Below are positions 1 to 9,809 of a stretch of DNA of 64,000 bases, one piece after another. The notes under the pieces were generated by a model, which saw only the letters and a program-made list of their open reading frames with translations, had not been told where the DNA came from and searched no databases. This DNA is from Burkholderiales bacterium (GTDB lineage: Bacteria > Pseudomonadota > Gammaproteobacteria > Burkholderiales > Burkholderiaceae_C). The stretch is taken from assembly GCA_017307855.1 (NCBI GenBank), contig JAFKGD010000007.1, positions 248,001-312,000 of the forward strand. Reading direction: 5' to 3'. Both the position numbers and the translations under genes were made by a program. Position 1 is the first letter of the stretch; each line of letters starts with the position of its first letter.

Positions 1-2
1 TG

Positions 3-206
3 AAGTTCCTCTCGCTGATGAAGCCCAACTGGAACATCAGCCTGTTCCACTACCGCAACCAGGGCGCCGACTACGGCCGCATCCTCGTGGGCCTGCAGGT
101 GCCGGCGGCCGAGGAAAAGGCCTTCGCACGGTTCCTCGACACGTTGGGCTACCCGTACATCGAGGAAACCCACAACCCGGTCTACCGCCTGTTCCTGCAG
201 GCCTGA
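3..206 (+). CDS. ilvA: Threonine ammonia-lyase IlvA, C-terminal fragment (5' end outside window)
   Basis: Only the last 67 residues are present; the gene enters from the left edge in frame 3. The visible part contains the segments [20 protein letters not shown] and [13 protein letters not shown]. These match the end of the second ACT-like regulatory domain of biosynthetic threonine deaminase, which binds isoleucine/valine and feedback-regulates conversion of threonine to 2-oxobutanoate. The catalytic PLP domain is not in the window. The assignment rests on the family signature of this C-terminus, in which a very similar string closes most proteobacterial IlvA proteins. Confidence 0.88.
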   Translation, partial: KFLSLMKPNWNISLFHYRNQGADYGRILVGLQVPAAEEKAFARFLDTLGYPYIEETHNPVYRLFLQA

Positions 207-230
207 GCGGGCAAACCACACGGCACGACC

Positions 231-1133
231 ATGGGCGCATCCCTCGAAGGCAAGCTGGTCGTCGCGATCTCTTCGCGCGCATTGTTCGATTTCGAAGAAG
301 AGAACCGCATCTGGGAAGCCGGTGACGAGGCGGCCTACATGCGTCACCAGCTCGACCGCCTGACCCAGCCGGCGCGCCCCGGCATCGCGTTCCCGCTGGT
401 CAAGAAGCTGATGGCGTTCAACACCGCCGACACACAGCGCGTGGAGGTGGTCATGCTCTCGCGCAACGACCCCGCCAGCGGCATGCGCGTCTTCGCGTCG
501 GCACGCACGGCGGGGCTGCACATCGAACGCGGCGTGTTCACGCGCGGGCGCGATCCGTTTGGCTACCTGCGTCCGCTGGGCGCGCATCTTTTTCTCTCGG
601 CCAACGAGGCCGATGTGCGGCAGGCGCTGTCGATCGGCTTCCCGGCCGCGCGCGTGATGACCGACGCCACGCCGGCTGGCGACACCTATCCGCGCGAGGT
701 GCGCATCGCCTTCGACGGCGACGCCGTGCTGTTCTCCGACGAAGCCGAGCGCGTGTACCAGGCGCAGGGCCTGGCGGCTTTCCAGGAACACGAAAGCAGC
801 AAGGCCGCGCAGCCGCTGGCCGAAGGCCCGTTCAAGCCGTTGCTGGCCGCGCTGCACAAGCTGCAACAGCAGGCCGATGCCTCGGGCATGCGCATCCGCA
901 CGGCGCTGGTCACCGCGCGATCGTCACCGGCACACGAACGCGCGATACGCACGCTGCTCGACTGGGGCGTGACGGTGGACGAGGCCATGTTCCTCGGCGG
1001 GCTCGACAAGGGTTTCTTCCTGCGCGAGTTCGAACCCGACTTCTTCTTCGACGACCAGACAGGTCATGTGGCCTCGGCCGCGCGCCACGTGCCGGCCGGC
1101 CACGTGAGCTCGGGCATCTCCAATCCGGCCTGA
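231..1133 (+). CDS. Cytosolic 5'-nucleotidase (PF06189-type)
   Basis: A 300-residue protein of the bacterial 5'-nucleotidase family related to eukaryotic cytosolic 5'-nucleotidase type 1, expected to dephosphorylate nucleoside monophosphates in the cytoplasm. Recognisable segments are VVAISSRALFDFEEENRI at the N-terminus, VVMLSRNDPASGMRVF, RGRDPFGYLRPLGAHLFLSA and, near the C-terminus, MFLGGLDKGFFLREFEPDFF with FFDDQTGHV. The acidic FFDDQ patch is a plausible metal/phosphate site. The length is normal for the family. It starts 25 bp after ilvA on the same strand but is unrelated in function. The physiological substrate cannot be told from sequence. Confidence 0.85.
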   Translation: MGASLEGKLVVAISSRALFDFEEENRIWEAGDEAAYMRHQLDRLTQPARPGIAFPLVKKLMAFNTADTQRVEVVMLSRNDPASGMRVFASARTAGLHIERGVFTRGRDPFGYLRPLGAHLFLSANEADVRQALSIGFPAARVMTDATPAGDTYPREVRIAFDGDAVLFSDEAERVYQAQGLAAFQEHESSKAAQPLAEGPFKPLLAALHKLQQQADASGMRIRTALVTARSSPAHERAIRTLLDWGVTVDEAMFLGGLDKGFFLREFEPDFFFDDQTGHVASAARHVPAGHVSSGISNPA

Positions 1134-1253
1134 CCATACCGCGGCAGCGGCGTCCCCTCGCCCTCGCCCGCGCTCTCGCCGTCTCAGCCCTGGCTAAGCT
1201 GCGCGGCCACCCCGGCGCTACGATGGCGCGAAGCACAACAATGGGGTCCCCAC

Positions 1254-3008
1254 ATGAGCACTGAAGGCAGGTTTCGCCAGGCCGCTGCCACGGCCCGCCG
1301 TGTCTGGGCGCTGGCCGCGCCGTACTTCCGGTCCGAAGAAAAGTGGAAGGCGCGCGGCCTGCTCGCCGCCATCATCCTGCTCAACCTCGCGGCCGTGTAC
1401 ATGCTGGTTCAGATCAACGACTGGTACCGCGTGTTCTACGACGCACTGGAAAAGCGCGACCAGCCCGTGTTCTGGGCGCAACTCGGGCGCTTCGCCTGGC
1501 TGGCCCTGATCTATGTGGTGATCGCGGTCTACCGCTTCTATCTCACGCAGATGCTGGAGCTGCGCTGGCGCCAATGGATGACGCGCGAATACCTGCAGCG
1601 CTGGCTGGCCGGCCAGGCGTTCTATCGCATGGAGCTCGCGCGCTTCACGCCCGGCCGCGAAGCCGCCGACAACCCCGACCAGCGTATCCAGGAAGACCTC
1701 AACCTGTTCACCACCTATTCGGTGAGCCTGTCGATGGGACTGCTCAACGCCGTGGTCACGCTGGCCAGCTTCGTCGGCATCCTGTGGTCGCTCTCGGGCG
1801 CTTTCGGCTTCGATTGGCGCGGCCAGCACTACACCATCAGCGGTTTCATGGTGTGGATGGCCGTGCTGTACTGCGTGGTGGGCAGCGTGCTGGCGCACTA
1901 CATCGGTCGTTCGCAGATCTGGCTGAATTTCCGCCAGCAGCGGCTGGAGGCCGACTTCCGCCACCACATGATCCGCGTGCGCGAATACAGCGAATCGATC
2001 GCGCTGGACAAGGGAGAGCCGGTCGAACACCGCAACCTCGGCGAGCGCTTCGCCAATGTGCTGGCCAACTCGCTGCGCCTGATCCGTGCGCAGAAGAACC
2101 TCACCTGGTTCTCCACCTTCTTCGGCCAGGCGGCCGTGGTGTTCCCGTTCATCGTGGCCGCGCCGCGTTTCTTCAGTGGCGCGATCCAGCTCGGCGAGCT
2201 GATGCAGATCGCTTCCGCCTTCGACAAGGTGCAGACCTCGCTGTCGTGGTTCGTCGAAAGCTACAGCGAACTGGCCATCTGGCGCGCCACCACCGACCGC
2301 CTCACCAGCTTCGAAGCCGCCGTGAGCGCGGCGCAGCAGCAGGGCAGCGGGATGTTGCACCCCGAAGCCGGCGCGGCGCTGGCGGCCGACGACCTCACCG
2401 TCGCGCTGCCCGATGGCCAGGTGCTGCTCGCGGGCCAGGCGCTCGCCGTGCGACCGGGCGAGAGCGTGGTGATCGGCGGCCCCTCGGGCAGCGGCAAGTC
2501 GACACTGTTCCGCACGTTTGCCGGGCTGTGGCCGTTCGCGCGCGGGCGCGTCCAGGCGCCGGCGTCGGCCATGTTCATCCCGCAGCGCGCCTACTTTCCG
2601 GACGGCACGCTGCGCGCCGCGCTGGCCTATCCCGGCGAGCCCGGGGCGCACTCCGACGCGGCGCTGCGACAAGCGCTGGATGATGCGCAACTGCCTCAAC
2701 TCAAAGACCGGCTCGACGACGTCGATGCCTGGAGCCTGCGCCTGTCCGGCGGCGAGCAGCAGCGGCTGGCCATCGCGCGCGTGCTGCTGAAGAAGCCAGC
2801 CTGGGTGTTCGCCGACGAGGCCACCAGCGCGCTCGACGAGGATGCCGAGCAAGCCGTCTATCGCCGGCTGGTGTCGCTCACGAAGGAAGGCGGCGGCGCG
2901 CTGGTGTCGATTGCCCACCGCAGCAACGTGGCCGGCTTCCACGACCGGCGCTGGCAGCTGCAGGCCGCGCCGGCCGGCGCGCCCGCGCGCTACACGCTGG
3001 CGGCGTAG
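1254..3008 (+). CDS. SbmA/YddA-type ABC exporter, fused permease and ATPase
   Basis: A 584-residue half-transporter. The N-terminal ~340 residues form a six-helix membrane domain of the ABC_membrane_2/SbmA-BacA type, with the family segments [32 protein letters not shown] and [10 protein letters not shown]. The C-terminal ~200 residues are a nucleotide-binding domain with Walker [11 protein letters not shown], signature LSGGEQQR and Walker [12 protein letters not shown]. Homodimers of this class (E. coli YddA, mycobacterial Rv1819c) sit in the inner membrane, and reported substrates are hydrophilic peptides or cobalamin. The substrate here is unknown. The stop overlaps the convergent queC stop by 19 bp. 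Confidence 0.88.
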   Translation: MSTEGRFRQAAATARRVWALAAPYFRSEEKWKARGLLAAIILLNLAAVYMLVQINDWYRVFYDALEKRDQPVFWAQLGRFAWLALIYVVIAVYRFYLTQMLELRWRQWMTREYLQRWLAGQAFYRMELARFTPGREAADNPDQRIQEDLNLFTTYSVSLSMGLLNAVVTLASFVGILWSLSGAFGFDWRGQHYTISGFMVWMAVLYCVVGSVLAHYIGRSQIWLNFRQQRLEADFRHHMIRVREYSESIALDKGEPVEHRNLGERFANVLANSLRLIRAQKNLTWFSTFFGQAAVVFPFIVAAPRFFSGAIQLGELMQIASAFDKVQTSLSWFVESYSELAIWRATTDRLTSFEAAVSAAQQQGSGMLHPEAGAALAADDLTVALPDGQVLLAGQALAVRPGESVVIGGPSGSGKSTLFRTFAGLWPFARGRVQAPASAMFIPQRAYFPDGTLRAALAYPGEPGAHSDAALRQALDDAQLPQLKDRLDDVDAWSLRLSGGEQQRLAIARVLLKKPAWVFADEATSALDEDAEQAVYRRLVSLTKEGGGALVSIAHRSNVAGFHDRRWQLQAAPAGAPARYTLAA

Positions 3009-3688
3009 CGCTCGTAGCCGCGCGCGCGCAGCTCGCACGCCGGGCAGGCGCCGCAGCCGTAGCCCCAGGCGTGCCGATGGATGCGGTCGCCCAGGTAGCA
3101 GGTGTGCGTGTCTTCCAGGATCAGATCCACCAGCGGCTGGCCGCCCAGCTCGTGCGCCATCTGCCACGTCTGCGCCTTGTCGATCCACATCAGCGGCGTC
3201 TCGACGACGAGGCGCCGATCCATGCCTAGCGACAGGGCAAGTTGCATCGCCTTCATGGTGTCGTCGCGGCAGTCGGGGTAGCCGGAGTAATCCGTCTCGC
3301 ACACGCCGGTCACCAGCACCTCCAGACCGCGCCGGTAGGCCAGCGCGCCGGCGAGTGTGAGGAACATCAGGTTGCGGCCGGGGACGAAGGTATTGGGCAG
3401 GCCCGTGCGCTCCATCTCAAAGGCCATGTCGCGCGTGAGCGAGGTCTCGCTCACCTGGCCGAGCACCGACAGATCGAGCATGTGATCCTGCCCCAGGCGC
3501 GCACCCCATCGGGGAAAACGCTCGCGCACGGCGTCGAGCACCACAAGCCGCTGGCGCAACTCGACGTCGTGGCGCTGGCCGTAGTCGAAACCCACGGTTT
3601 CCACGCGCTGGTACCGCGCGAGTGCGTGGGCGAGGCAGGTGGTGGAGTCCTGGCCACCGGAGAAGAGGACGAGCGCGGTCGAATGCAT
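2990..3688 (-). CDS. queC: 7-cyano-7-deazaguanine synthase QueC
   Basis: A 232-residue ATP-dependent enzyme that converts 7-carboxy-7-deazaguanine plus ammonia to preQ0 in queuosine biosynthesis. The N-terminal PP-loop SGGQDSTTC is intact. The zinc-binding cysteine cluster [17 protein letters not shown] lies at the C-terminus, with the conserved [17 protein letters not shown] and [11 protein letters not shown] segments between. Length is typical. It is convergent with the ABC exporter and overlaps it by 19 bp. No other queuosine gene lies in the window, so it is a stand-alone member of the pathway here. Confidence 0.95.
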   Translation of the reverse strand: MHSTALVLFSGGQDSTTCLAHALARYQRVETVGFDYGQRHDVELRQRLVVLDAVRERFPRWGARLGQDHMLDLSVLGQVSETSLTRDMAFEMERTGLPNTFVPGRNLMFLTLAGALAYRRGLEVLVTGVCETDYSGYPDCRDDTMKAMQLALSLGMDRRLVVETPLMWIDKAQTWQMAHELGGQPLVDLILEDTHTCYLGDRIHRHAWGYGCGACPACELRARGYERYAASV

Positions 3689-3746
3689 GAATCGCGAAAG
3701 ACGGTGGCCGCCCGCTGGCAGCCGAAGGCAGCGATTGTGCCCCCGA

Positions 3747-6314
3747 TCAACGCAGGCCGAGCGCCTTCATCGCCGTGCCCAGCGAACGCGAGGACCTGGC
3801 GTAGCCCTTCCATGGCGTATTGCCGATGGACATTCGCGGCGCCACATCCACCACGCGCCAGTGCGCGCCCGATGTGAGGTCGGGCAATTCATCCCAGCGC
3901 ACAGGCACCGAAACGCCCATGCCCGGCCGGGCGCGCGCGCTCCAGGCGGCGACGGTGGTCGCACCGCGTCCGTTGCGCAGGTAGTCGACGAAGATCTTGC
4001 CAACCCGGTTGCGCGGCCCGCTCTTCGCGACGAACCGGTCGGGCAGCATGCGCGCCAGATGCTGCACCACCGCCTGCGAGAAGCCCTTGGCTTCGTCCCA
4101 TCCGTAGAGCCGCTTGATCGGCACCACCACGTGCAACCCCTTGCCGCCGCTGGTCTTGAGGAACGGCACCAGGCCGAGCTCGTCCAGCAGGCAGCGGACG
4201 AGCTCGGCAGCCTCCTGCATCTGGGGCCACGCCACGCCCTCGCCCGGATCGAGGTCGAAGGTCAGGCGGTCGGGCCGCTCGATTCGGTCTTTCAGGGCAT
4301 TCCACGTGTGCAGCTCGATCATGTTCATCTGCGCCGCCGACAGCAGTCCCTCTGCGCCCGCCACCGCCATCAGCGGGCCGTGGCCGGGGTCGAGCGAGGG
4401 ATCGAGCTGGTCGATGCCTTGCATGAGGAATTTTTCCTGATGCTTCTGGAAGAACAGTTCGCCGCCGATGCCCTTGGGCGCCCGCAGCATGGCCACCGGG
4501 CGGTCGCGCAGATGTTCCAGGATGAGCGGCGCCACCGCCGCGTAGTGACGCGCGAGGTCGAGCTTCGTCACCCCGGCCTCGGCATCGATCACGCGATCGC
4601 CGTGGGTGAGGTGCATGCCCTCCGGCAGCGCGCCGCGCGATGTCCGGCGCGCGGTCGCGGCAGTTGCCGCTTCGATGTGCCGTGGCTCCTCCCGCACGAT
4701 GGCGCGTGGTTTCTTGTCGGAACGCAACCCATGGAAGACGGAGTGGCGGATGCGGCCTTCGCGTGTCCATTCGGCAAACGACACTTCTGCGAGCAGCTGC
4801 GGCTTGACCCAGTGCACACCCCTGGAAGACCGCATGCGGCCCCGGGTCGCGGTCACCGGACCGTCGAAGGGTGAGGCGTCGGTGTGCAGGGCCCGCAGCG
4901 CCTGCGTGATCTGCGCCAGCGTCTCCGTGCTGAAGCCGGTGCCGACATTGCCGGCGTACCGCAGTTTTCCCTTGTCGTCGTGCACCCCCAGCAGCAGCGA
5001 ACCCAGGCCTTCGCGCGATCCTTGTGGATCGGTGTAGCCACCGATCACGAACTCCTGGCGGTGACTGCACTTGAGCTTGATCCAGTCGGCATTGCGGCGG
5101 GAGGCATAGGGCGCGTCGCGTCGCTTGCCGATCACGCCTTCGAAGCCGATGCCGCAGGCCGACGTGACGAGATCGCGCGGCGGTGCCTCGAAATCCTCGC
5201 TGAAGCGCACAGGCCCCTGAGATGGCGCCTTCGCCACCACGGACCGCAGGCGCTCGCGGCGTTCGACCACCGGGAGAGCGCGCAGGTCCTCGCCGTCGGC
5301 GAAGGGCAGGTCGAAGACGTAGTACACCAGACCGGCAGTACGCGTGAGATCGAATGCGTTCTGCAGCGCCTGGAAGTCGGGCGCGCCGTCGGTGCCGGGT
5401 GCAATGATTTCGCCATCGATCCACCCTGACTTCAGCGGCAAGCGCGCCACGGCGCGTGCCAGATCGGGCAGCTTGTCGGTCCAGTCATGGCCATTGCGCG
5501 TGAAGAGCCGGGCGCGGTCACGTTCCACCCGGGCCAGCAGTCGATAGCCATCGAATTTGAGTTCGTAGATCCAGTCGCTACCCGCTGCGGGGGGCGCATC
5601 GACGAGGGTGGCGAGCTGGGGCGACAGCGATTCCGGCAGCAGAACGCTGCGCCCCTTGCGCACGCGCGCCGTCCCTTTGCCCGCCGCCTTGGCCGCCGCA
5701 ACGGACCCGGATGCTGCGCGGGACGCAGAGGCCGCCCGTGCCGATACGCTCGACGGCTCGGCGACGGTGATGTCGTAGTCCGCTGCGGGTCGCGCCGCGT
5801 CATCCCGCTCCTTGATCAGCAGCCAGGGGGGCTGTTTTTCCTTTCCCCGGCCATGCATGCGAACCAGCGTCCAGCCGCCTTCCAGCTTGTGCCCCCGCAG
5901 GTGGAACTTCAACTTGCCCTCGCGCAGGCCCTGGACGGGGTCGCCAACCGGAAGCCACTCGCCTCGATCCCAGACGATGACCTTGCCGGCGCCATAGTGA
6001 CCTTCTGGAATCGTTCCCTCGAACTGGTTGTAGTCGATGGGGTGGTCTTCCACCTGCACGGCCATGCGCTTGTCGTGCGGATCGAGACTGGGGCCCTTGG
6101 GGACGGCCCAGCTTTTCATCACGCCGCCCACTTCGAGTCGCAGGTCGTAGTGCAGACGCCGCGCCCAATGTTTCTGGATGACGAATGCAAGGCCTGGGGT
6201 CTCGCGCCGCCTCGCCCTGCCCTCACCCGCCGGCTCCGGGGTCGCGGTGAAATCGCGCTTGCCGCGGTAGGCATGCAGCGGATCGTCGCTTGGGGCTCTG
6301 GAGGACTTGGCCAT
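3747..6314 (-). CDS. ligD: ATP-dependent DNA ligase D (PE-ligase-polymerase)
   Basis: A multifunctional repair protein for bacterial Ku-dependent end joining. Domain order is as follows. An N-terminal 3'-phosphoesterase domain carries [20 protein letters not shown] and [15 protein letters not shown] central ATP ligase carries the nucleotidyl-lysine motif [10 protein letters not shown], then DGEIIAPG and EGVIGKR. A C-terminal archaeo-eukaryotic primase-type polymerase carries [27 protein letters not shown] and [18 protein letters not shown]. The reading frame extends to 6359 with further ATGs at 6359 and 6338. I prefer the ATG at 6314 (MAKSSRAP) because the family usually begins just before the YRGKRDF motif, but no strong ribosome binding site decides it. 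No ku gene is in the window. Confidence 0.93.
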   Translation of the reverse strand: MAKSSRAPSDDPLHAYRGKRDFTATPEPAGEGRARRRETPGLAFVIQKHWARRLHYDLRLEVGGVMKSWAVPKGPSLDPHDKRMAVQVEDHPIDYNQFEGTIPEGHYGAGKVIVWDRGEWLPVGDPVQGLREGKLKFHLRGHKLEGGWTLVRMHGRGKEKQPPWLLIKERDDAARPAADYDITVAEPSSVSARAASASRAASGSVAAAKAAGKGTARVRKGRSVLLPESLSPQLATLVDAPPAAGSDWIYELKFDGYRLLARVERDRARLFTRNGHDWTDKLPDLARAVARLPLKSGWIDGEIIAPGTDGAPDFQALQNAFDLTRTAGLVYYVFDLPFADGEDLRALPVVERRERLRSVVAKAPSQGPVRFSEDFEAPPRDLVTSACGIGFEGVIGKRRDAPYASRRNADWIKLKCSHRQEFVIGGYTDPQGSREGLGSLLLGVHDDKGKLRYAGNVGTGFSTETLAQITQALRALHTDASPFDGPVTATRGRMRSSRGVHWVKPQLLAEVSFAEWTREGRIRHSVFHGLRSDKKPRAIVREEPRHIEAATAATARRTSRGALPEGMHLTHGDRVIDAEAGVTKLDLARHYAAVAPLILEHLRDRPVAMLRAPKGIGGELFFQKHQEKFLMQGIDQLDPSLDPGHGPLMAVAGAEGLLSAAQMNMIELHTWNALKDRIERPDRLTFDLDPGEGVAWPQMQEAAELVRCLLDELGLVPFLKTSGGKGLHVVVPIKRLYGWDEAKGFSQAVVQHLARMLPDRFVAKSGPRNRVGKIFVDYLRNGRGATTVAAWSARARPGMGVSVPVRWDELPDLTSGAHWRVVDVAPRMSIGNTPWKGYARSSRSLGTAMKALGLR

Positions 6315-6396
6315 ACGAAGGGTTTGCGGTATCGCCATGAACACGGCCCGGGCAGACACGAAGTCTGGCCGGGCCGCGCTCGCAGCGGAGGCTGCC

Positions 6397-6471
6397 TTAC
6401 AGAATCCCGATCAGCATCAGGATCAGGACCACAGAGAGCGGAACGCCGAGGAGCCAGAGGATGATGGGCAT
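6397..6471 (-). CDS. Small hydrophobic membrane protein, 24 residues
   Basis: A 24-residue ORF starting MPIILWLLGVPLSVVL and ending in GIL. It is almost entirely hydrophobic and long enough for one transmembrane helix. The start is supported by an AAGGAG ribosome binding site seven bases upstream on the minus strand (complement of ctcctt at 6479-6484). It lies between ligD and the topoisomerase gene, both on the same strand. It resembles very short membrane proteins often left unannotated in proteobacteria. I do not recognise a named family with certainty, and its function is unknown. Confidence 0.6.
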   Translation of the reverse strand: MPIILWLLGVPLSVVLILMLIGIL

Positions 6472-6611
6472 GAGGTTTCTCCTTGAGTGGATGGTGGATC
6501 GATGGTCAGTGGGCCGTGGCCCTATGGCCCGTTAGCCATGACTCGAAGTTAACGGTCAGCGGGCTCGCCGGCCGTCCGGCGTCGCCCCCAGAGGGCGTAG
6601 GCCCGTGCCTA

Positions 6612-7712
6612 CTACGGCTGCCGGGCACGTGCGCCCCCTGTCACAACCAGGGGGGCATCGTGACAGCAGGCCAGGAATGCGAGCAGGCGTCGCTCCGACC
6701 GGCGCAAGCCGGCCGGGTGGGCATTTGGCGCGCATCGCGCCAGCCATTCGCGCGCGGCATCCGGCTTGCGGGCCGCCAGCGTCGCGAGTGCCACCACGCG
6801 CGGATGGATATATGAGCGGCGGCACACGGCCGGTGTGTTGCCCAGTACGCCAGACACTTCGGCGAGCAACTGGCGCAGCGTGAATTTCTGCTGCCGCTCC
6901 AGCGCGCGCACGGTCAGGTCGAGCGCCAGCACGCTGGCGTGCCAGGTACGGAAGTACTTGGCACTGAAACCGGCGCCGCCGACGGTCTGCAGGTAGTCGT
7001 TGACCTCGGCCGAGCCGATGCAATGCGGCGCGCCGTTTTCGCCCACGTAGCGGAACAGCGCGCGGCCCGGCAGGCCCAGGCAGCGCCGCACGACGCGCGC
7101 TACGCGTGGGTCTTCCACACACAGGCTTTGCTCGACGCCGCTCTTGCCACGGAACTGAAGCTCCAGCCGCTGGCCGGCCAGGCGCACGTGGTGATCGCAC
7201 AGCGTGGTGAGACCGTAAGAGCCGTTCTCTCGCGCGTACTGGTCGTTGCCGATGCGGCCCAGCGTGGTGTCGAGCAACCGCACCACCGTGGCCAGCAGCG
7301 GCGCACGACCGTGCTCGCGCATTGCCAGATCGCGCGTCACGCGGCGGCGCAGGCGCGGCAAGGCGGCAGCGAAATCAGGCAGCCGCGAGAACTTGTCTTC
7401 CTCGCGCGCCTCACGCCAGGCCTGGTGATAGCGGTATTGCTTGCGACCCCGCGCATCCACGCCGGTAGCCTGCAGATGGCCATTGGGGCGCGGACAGATC
7501 CACACCTGCCGGTACGCCGGCGGTATGGCCAGGCTGCGGATGCGCTGCAGTTCCTGCTCGTCGGTGACCGGCTTGCCATTCGCACGCAGATAGAGGAAGC
7601 CCTTGCCACGGCGTCGCCGCGCGATGCCGGGCGCGGTGTCGCTGCTGCGCACCAGGCCGCCGGGCAGGCGGCGCGAAGAGGACGATGAAGGGTAAGTGTC
7701 GGTAGCGCTCAT
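6612..7712 (-). CDS. DNA topoisomerase IB (poxvirus/Deinococcus type)
   Basis: A 366-residue type IB topoisomerase, which relaxes supercoils through a 3'-phosphotyrosine intermediate. The N-terminal DNA-binding part carries GKGFLYLRANGKPVTDEQEL, IPPAYRQVWICPRPNGHLQA and GRKQYRYHQAW. The catalytic part carries LLDTTLGRIGNDQYARENGS, AKYFRTWHAS and NTPAVCRRSYIHP, where the last tyrosine is the expected nucleophile. The frame stays open upstream to 8060, but the ATG at 7712 (MSATDTYPSS) fits the family and avoids overlap with the divergent modE-like gene. It lies in a minus-strand run behind ligD; both act on DNA ends/topology, but a joint function is only inferred. Confidence 0.9.
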   Translation of the reverse strand: MSATDTYPSSSSSRRLPGGLVRSSDTAPGIARRRRGKGFLYLRANGKPVTDEQELQRIRSLAIPPAYRQVWICPRPNGHLQATGVDARGRKQYRYHQAWREAREEDKFSRLPDFAAALPRLRRRVTRDLAMREHGRAPLLATVVRLLDTTLGRIGNDQYARENGSYGLTTLCDHHVRLAGQRLELQFRGKSGVEQSLCVEDPRVARVVRRCLGLPGRALFRYVGENGAPHCIGSAEVNDYLQTVGGAGFSAKYFRTWHASVLALDLTVRALERQQKFTLRQLLAEVSGVLGNTPAVCRRSYIHPRVVALATLAARKPDAAREWLARCAPNAHPAGLRRSERRLLAFLACCHDAPLVVTGGARARQP

Positions 7713-7822
7713 GACCGCACTGTCGGCGCCCCTGCCGGCCCGGCGCTGCCAGCGTGCGCCACATCGCCGTGTCGGACGAACGCGTCGTCCGTGCACCCAT
7801 GTGCATCGGTTACGCTGCGGCC

Positions 7823-8170
7823 ATGACATCGAAAGTGCAGTTCCGCCTGCGCATATATCGCGACGACAGCATCGCCATCGGGCCGGGCAAGGTCGCGCTG
7901 CTCGAAGCCATTGCAGAGACAGGCTCCATCTCGGCCGCCGCGCGCCAGCTGGGCATGTCCTACCGGCGCGCGTGGCTGCTGATCGACGAGACCAACAGGG
8001 CGCTGGCACAACCCGCCGTGGCCACGGCCGCAGGCGGTGCGCATGGCGGCGGCACGGCACTCACGCCCGTCGGCGATCAGGTGATCCGCCACTACCGCGC
8101 GGTCGAGGCCACGGCGCGCACCGCCGCCGCCGCCGACCTGGCTGCCCTGACGCGGCTGCTGTCGCCCTGA
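7823..8170 (+). CDS. ModE-type winged-helix regulator lacking the molybdate-binding domains
   Basis: A 115-residue LysR-like winged-helix protein starting MTSKVQFRLRIYRDDSIAIG. It contains LLEAIAETGSISAAARQLGM and SYRRAWLLIDETNRAL, the diagnostic DNA-binding segment of ModE. Canonical ModE is ~260 residues with two C-terminal Mop/TOBE domains that bind molybdate; these are absent, so this is the N-terminal-domain-only form found in many betaproteobacteria. The frame opens earlier (7754), but the ATG at 7823 starts exactly where family members start. Its position next to modBAC and a Mo-box argues for control of molybdate uptake. How it senses molybdate without Mop domains is open. Confidence 0.82.
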   Translation: MTSKVQFRLRIYRDDSIAIGPGKVALLEAIAETGSISAAARQLGMSYRRAWLLIDETNRALAQPAVATAAGGAHGGGTALTPVGDQVIRHYRAVEATARTAAAADLAALTRLLSP

Positions 8171-8266
8171 GGCATCCGTGACGCCCGGCGCCGTAGAGCG
8201 CCAGACCATACGCCTCCGACCCCCAGACACCCTCTTTTCTGGGAGAAGTTCCTCGCCATGCATAAT

Positions 8267-8290
8267 CGCTATATTCGGATGAACACTACG
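8267..8290 (+). promoter_or_regulatory. Candidate ModE-binding Mo-box upstream of modB
   Basis: The 24-bp stretch begins CGCTATATT and ends ACACTACG, separated by seven bases. This is the layout of the known ModE operator (CGnTATATT ... ACATAACG, from memory). It ends two bases before the modB ATG, so bound regulator would cover the translation start and probably the promoter. The right half-site is imperfect. Confidence 0.6.
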
Positions 8291-8292
8291 AA

Positions 8293-8976
8293 ATGAGCTC
8301 GACGGGGCAATTCCTGGCTGGCATCGACTGGTCGCCGCTGGTGCTGTCGCTGCAGGTGGCCAGCGTGGCCACGGTGATCGCGCTGGTAGTCGGCGTGGCG
8401 CTGGGCTGGGTGTTCGCACGCCATCCGTTCCCGGGCGTTTCCGTGGTCGAGGCGATCTTCATGCTGCCCCTGGTGCTGCCGCCCACCGTACTGGGGTACG
8501 GCATCCTGGTGGCGGCCGGGCGCCGCAGCCCGCTGGGCACCTGGCTGCGCGAGCACTTCGACTACACCATCATCTTCAACTGGCACGGCGCCGTCGTGGC
8601 CTCGGCCGTGGTGGCGTTGCCGCTGGTGCTCAAGTCGGCCAGCGCGTCGTTCGCCAATGTCGACCGCTCGCTCGAGGCCGCGGCACGCACGCTGCGGCAG
8701 TCGCCGTGGTCGGTATTCGTGCGCGTGACCTTGCCGCTGGCCTGGCCGGGCATCCTGGCCGGCACGCTGCTGGCGTTCGCGCGCGCCATGGGCGAGTTCG
8801 GCGCCTCGCTGATGGTGGCGGGCTCGATTCCGAAACAGACACAGACGCTGTCGATGGCGATCTACGACGCCGTGCAGGCGGGGCAGGACGACCTCGCCCT
8901 GGTACTGGTGATCGTGACCTCGGTGCTGTCGGTGGCGATTTTGGTGCTGTCCAACCGGCTGTTCTCGCCACGCTGA
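8293..8976 (+). CDS. modB: Molybdate ABC transporter permease ModB
   Basis: A 227-residue inner-membrane permease with about five hydrophobic segments. Family motifs include LPLVLPPTVLGYGILVAAGR near residue 55-75 and the cytoplasmic EAA loop EAAARTLRQSPWSVFVRVTLP, followed by AWPGILAGTLLAFARAMGEFG. It would pair as a homodimer with two ModC ATPases to import molybdate delivered by ModA. It is the first structural gene after the Mo-box, and modA and modC follow closely on the same strand. Having modB ahead of modA departs from the common modABC order. Confidence 0.93.
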   Translation: MSSTGQFLAGIDWSPLVLSLQVASVATVIALVVGVALGWVFARHPFPGVSVVEAIFMLPLVLPPTVLGYGILVAAGRRSPLGTWLREHFDYTIIFNWHGAVVASAVVALPLVLKSASASFANVDRSLEAAARTLRQSPWSVFVRVTLPLAWPGILAGTLLAFARAMGEFGASLMVAGSIPKQTQTLSMAIYDAVQAGQDDLALVLVIVTSVLSVAILVLSNRLFSPR

Positions 8977-9019
8977 TTTCCCTTCCCTTCTTTCTCACAT
9001 GCGACCCGAGGAGCAACCC

Positions 9020-9778
9020 ATGCACAACTTCCGCCCTCTGCGCCGCCTGGCGCTGGCCGCCGCCCTGGTCGTGCCGCTGGCTGCCACGGCGCAGCAGATC
9101 ACCGTGTCGGCCGCCGCCAGCCTGACCGACGCGTTCAAGGAGCTCGCGCCGAAGTTCGAGGCCGCCCGGCCCGGCGTCACCGTGCGCCTGAACTTCGCGG
9201 CCTCGGGCGCGCTGCTGCAACAGATCGCGCAGGGCGCGCCGGTGGACGTGTTCGCCAGCGCCGACCAGGCCACGATGGACCGCGCCGCCACGCAGAACCT
9301 CATCGACAGCACCAGCCGCCGCAACTTCGTCACCAACAGCCTGGTACTGATCGAGCCTGTGCAGGGCGCCGCCGGTGTGAAGTCGCTGGCCGACTTGCAG
9401 GGTGCCGCGGTCAAACGCATCGCCGTCGGCAAGCCCGCCACCGTGCCCGTGGGCAATTACACGAAGCAGGTGCTGGAAGGCGCCAGCCTGTGGGCGCCGC
9501 TGGAGCCCAAGTTCGTGCAGGCCGACAGCGTGCGCCAGGTGCTCGACTACGTCTCGCGCGGCGAGGTGGAGGCCGGCTTCGTCTACCGCACCGACGCGGC
9601 GCTGATGGCCGACAAGGTGAAGGTCGTGCTCTCGCCACCCACCGCCACGCCCGTGAGCTACCCGATCGCCGTGGTGGCCGACAGCCGCCACAAGGCCACC
9701 GCCCGCGACTTCGCGGCCTTCATCGCCAGTGACGCGGCGCAACAGGTGCTGGCCCGCTACGGCTTCGGCAAGCCCTGA
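9020..9778 (+). CDS. modA: Molybdate-binding periplasmic protein ModA
   Basis: A 252-residue periplasmic binding protein. A Sec signal peptide with positively charged start and LRRLALAAALVVPLAATAQQ precedes the mature domain ITVSAAASLTDAFKELAPKF. Ligand-site segments AASGALLQQIAQGAPVDVFA and GKPATVPVGNYTKQVLEG are typical of ModA, which captures molybdate or tungstate. The ATG at 9020 follows a GAGGAG-type ribosome binding site; an upstream in-frame ATG at 8999 is less likely. It lies 43 bp after modB and 31 bp before modC, in one operon. Confidence 0.93.
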   Translation: MHNFRPLRRLALAAALVVPLAATAQQITVSAAASLTDAFKELAPKFEAARPGVTVRLNFAASGALLQQIAQGAPVDVFASADQATMDRAATQNLIDSTSRRNFVTNSLVLIEPVQGAAGVKSLADLQGAAVKRIAVGKPATVPVGNYTKQVLEGASLWAPLEPKFVQADSVRQVLDYVSRGEVEAGFVYRTDAALMADKVKVVLSPPTATPVSYPIAVVADSRHKATARDFAAFIASDAAQQVLARYGFGKP

Positions 9779-9809
9779 CTGCGCGCTGCCGGACGGAAGT
9801 GAAGCGGCC

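Noticed and set aside
1218-3302. Minus-strand open frame of 694 codons
   Set aside because: It covers the YddA-type ABC exporter in antisense and has low-complexity composition; the exporter has all ABC motifs.
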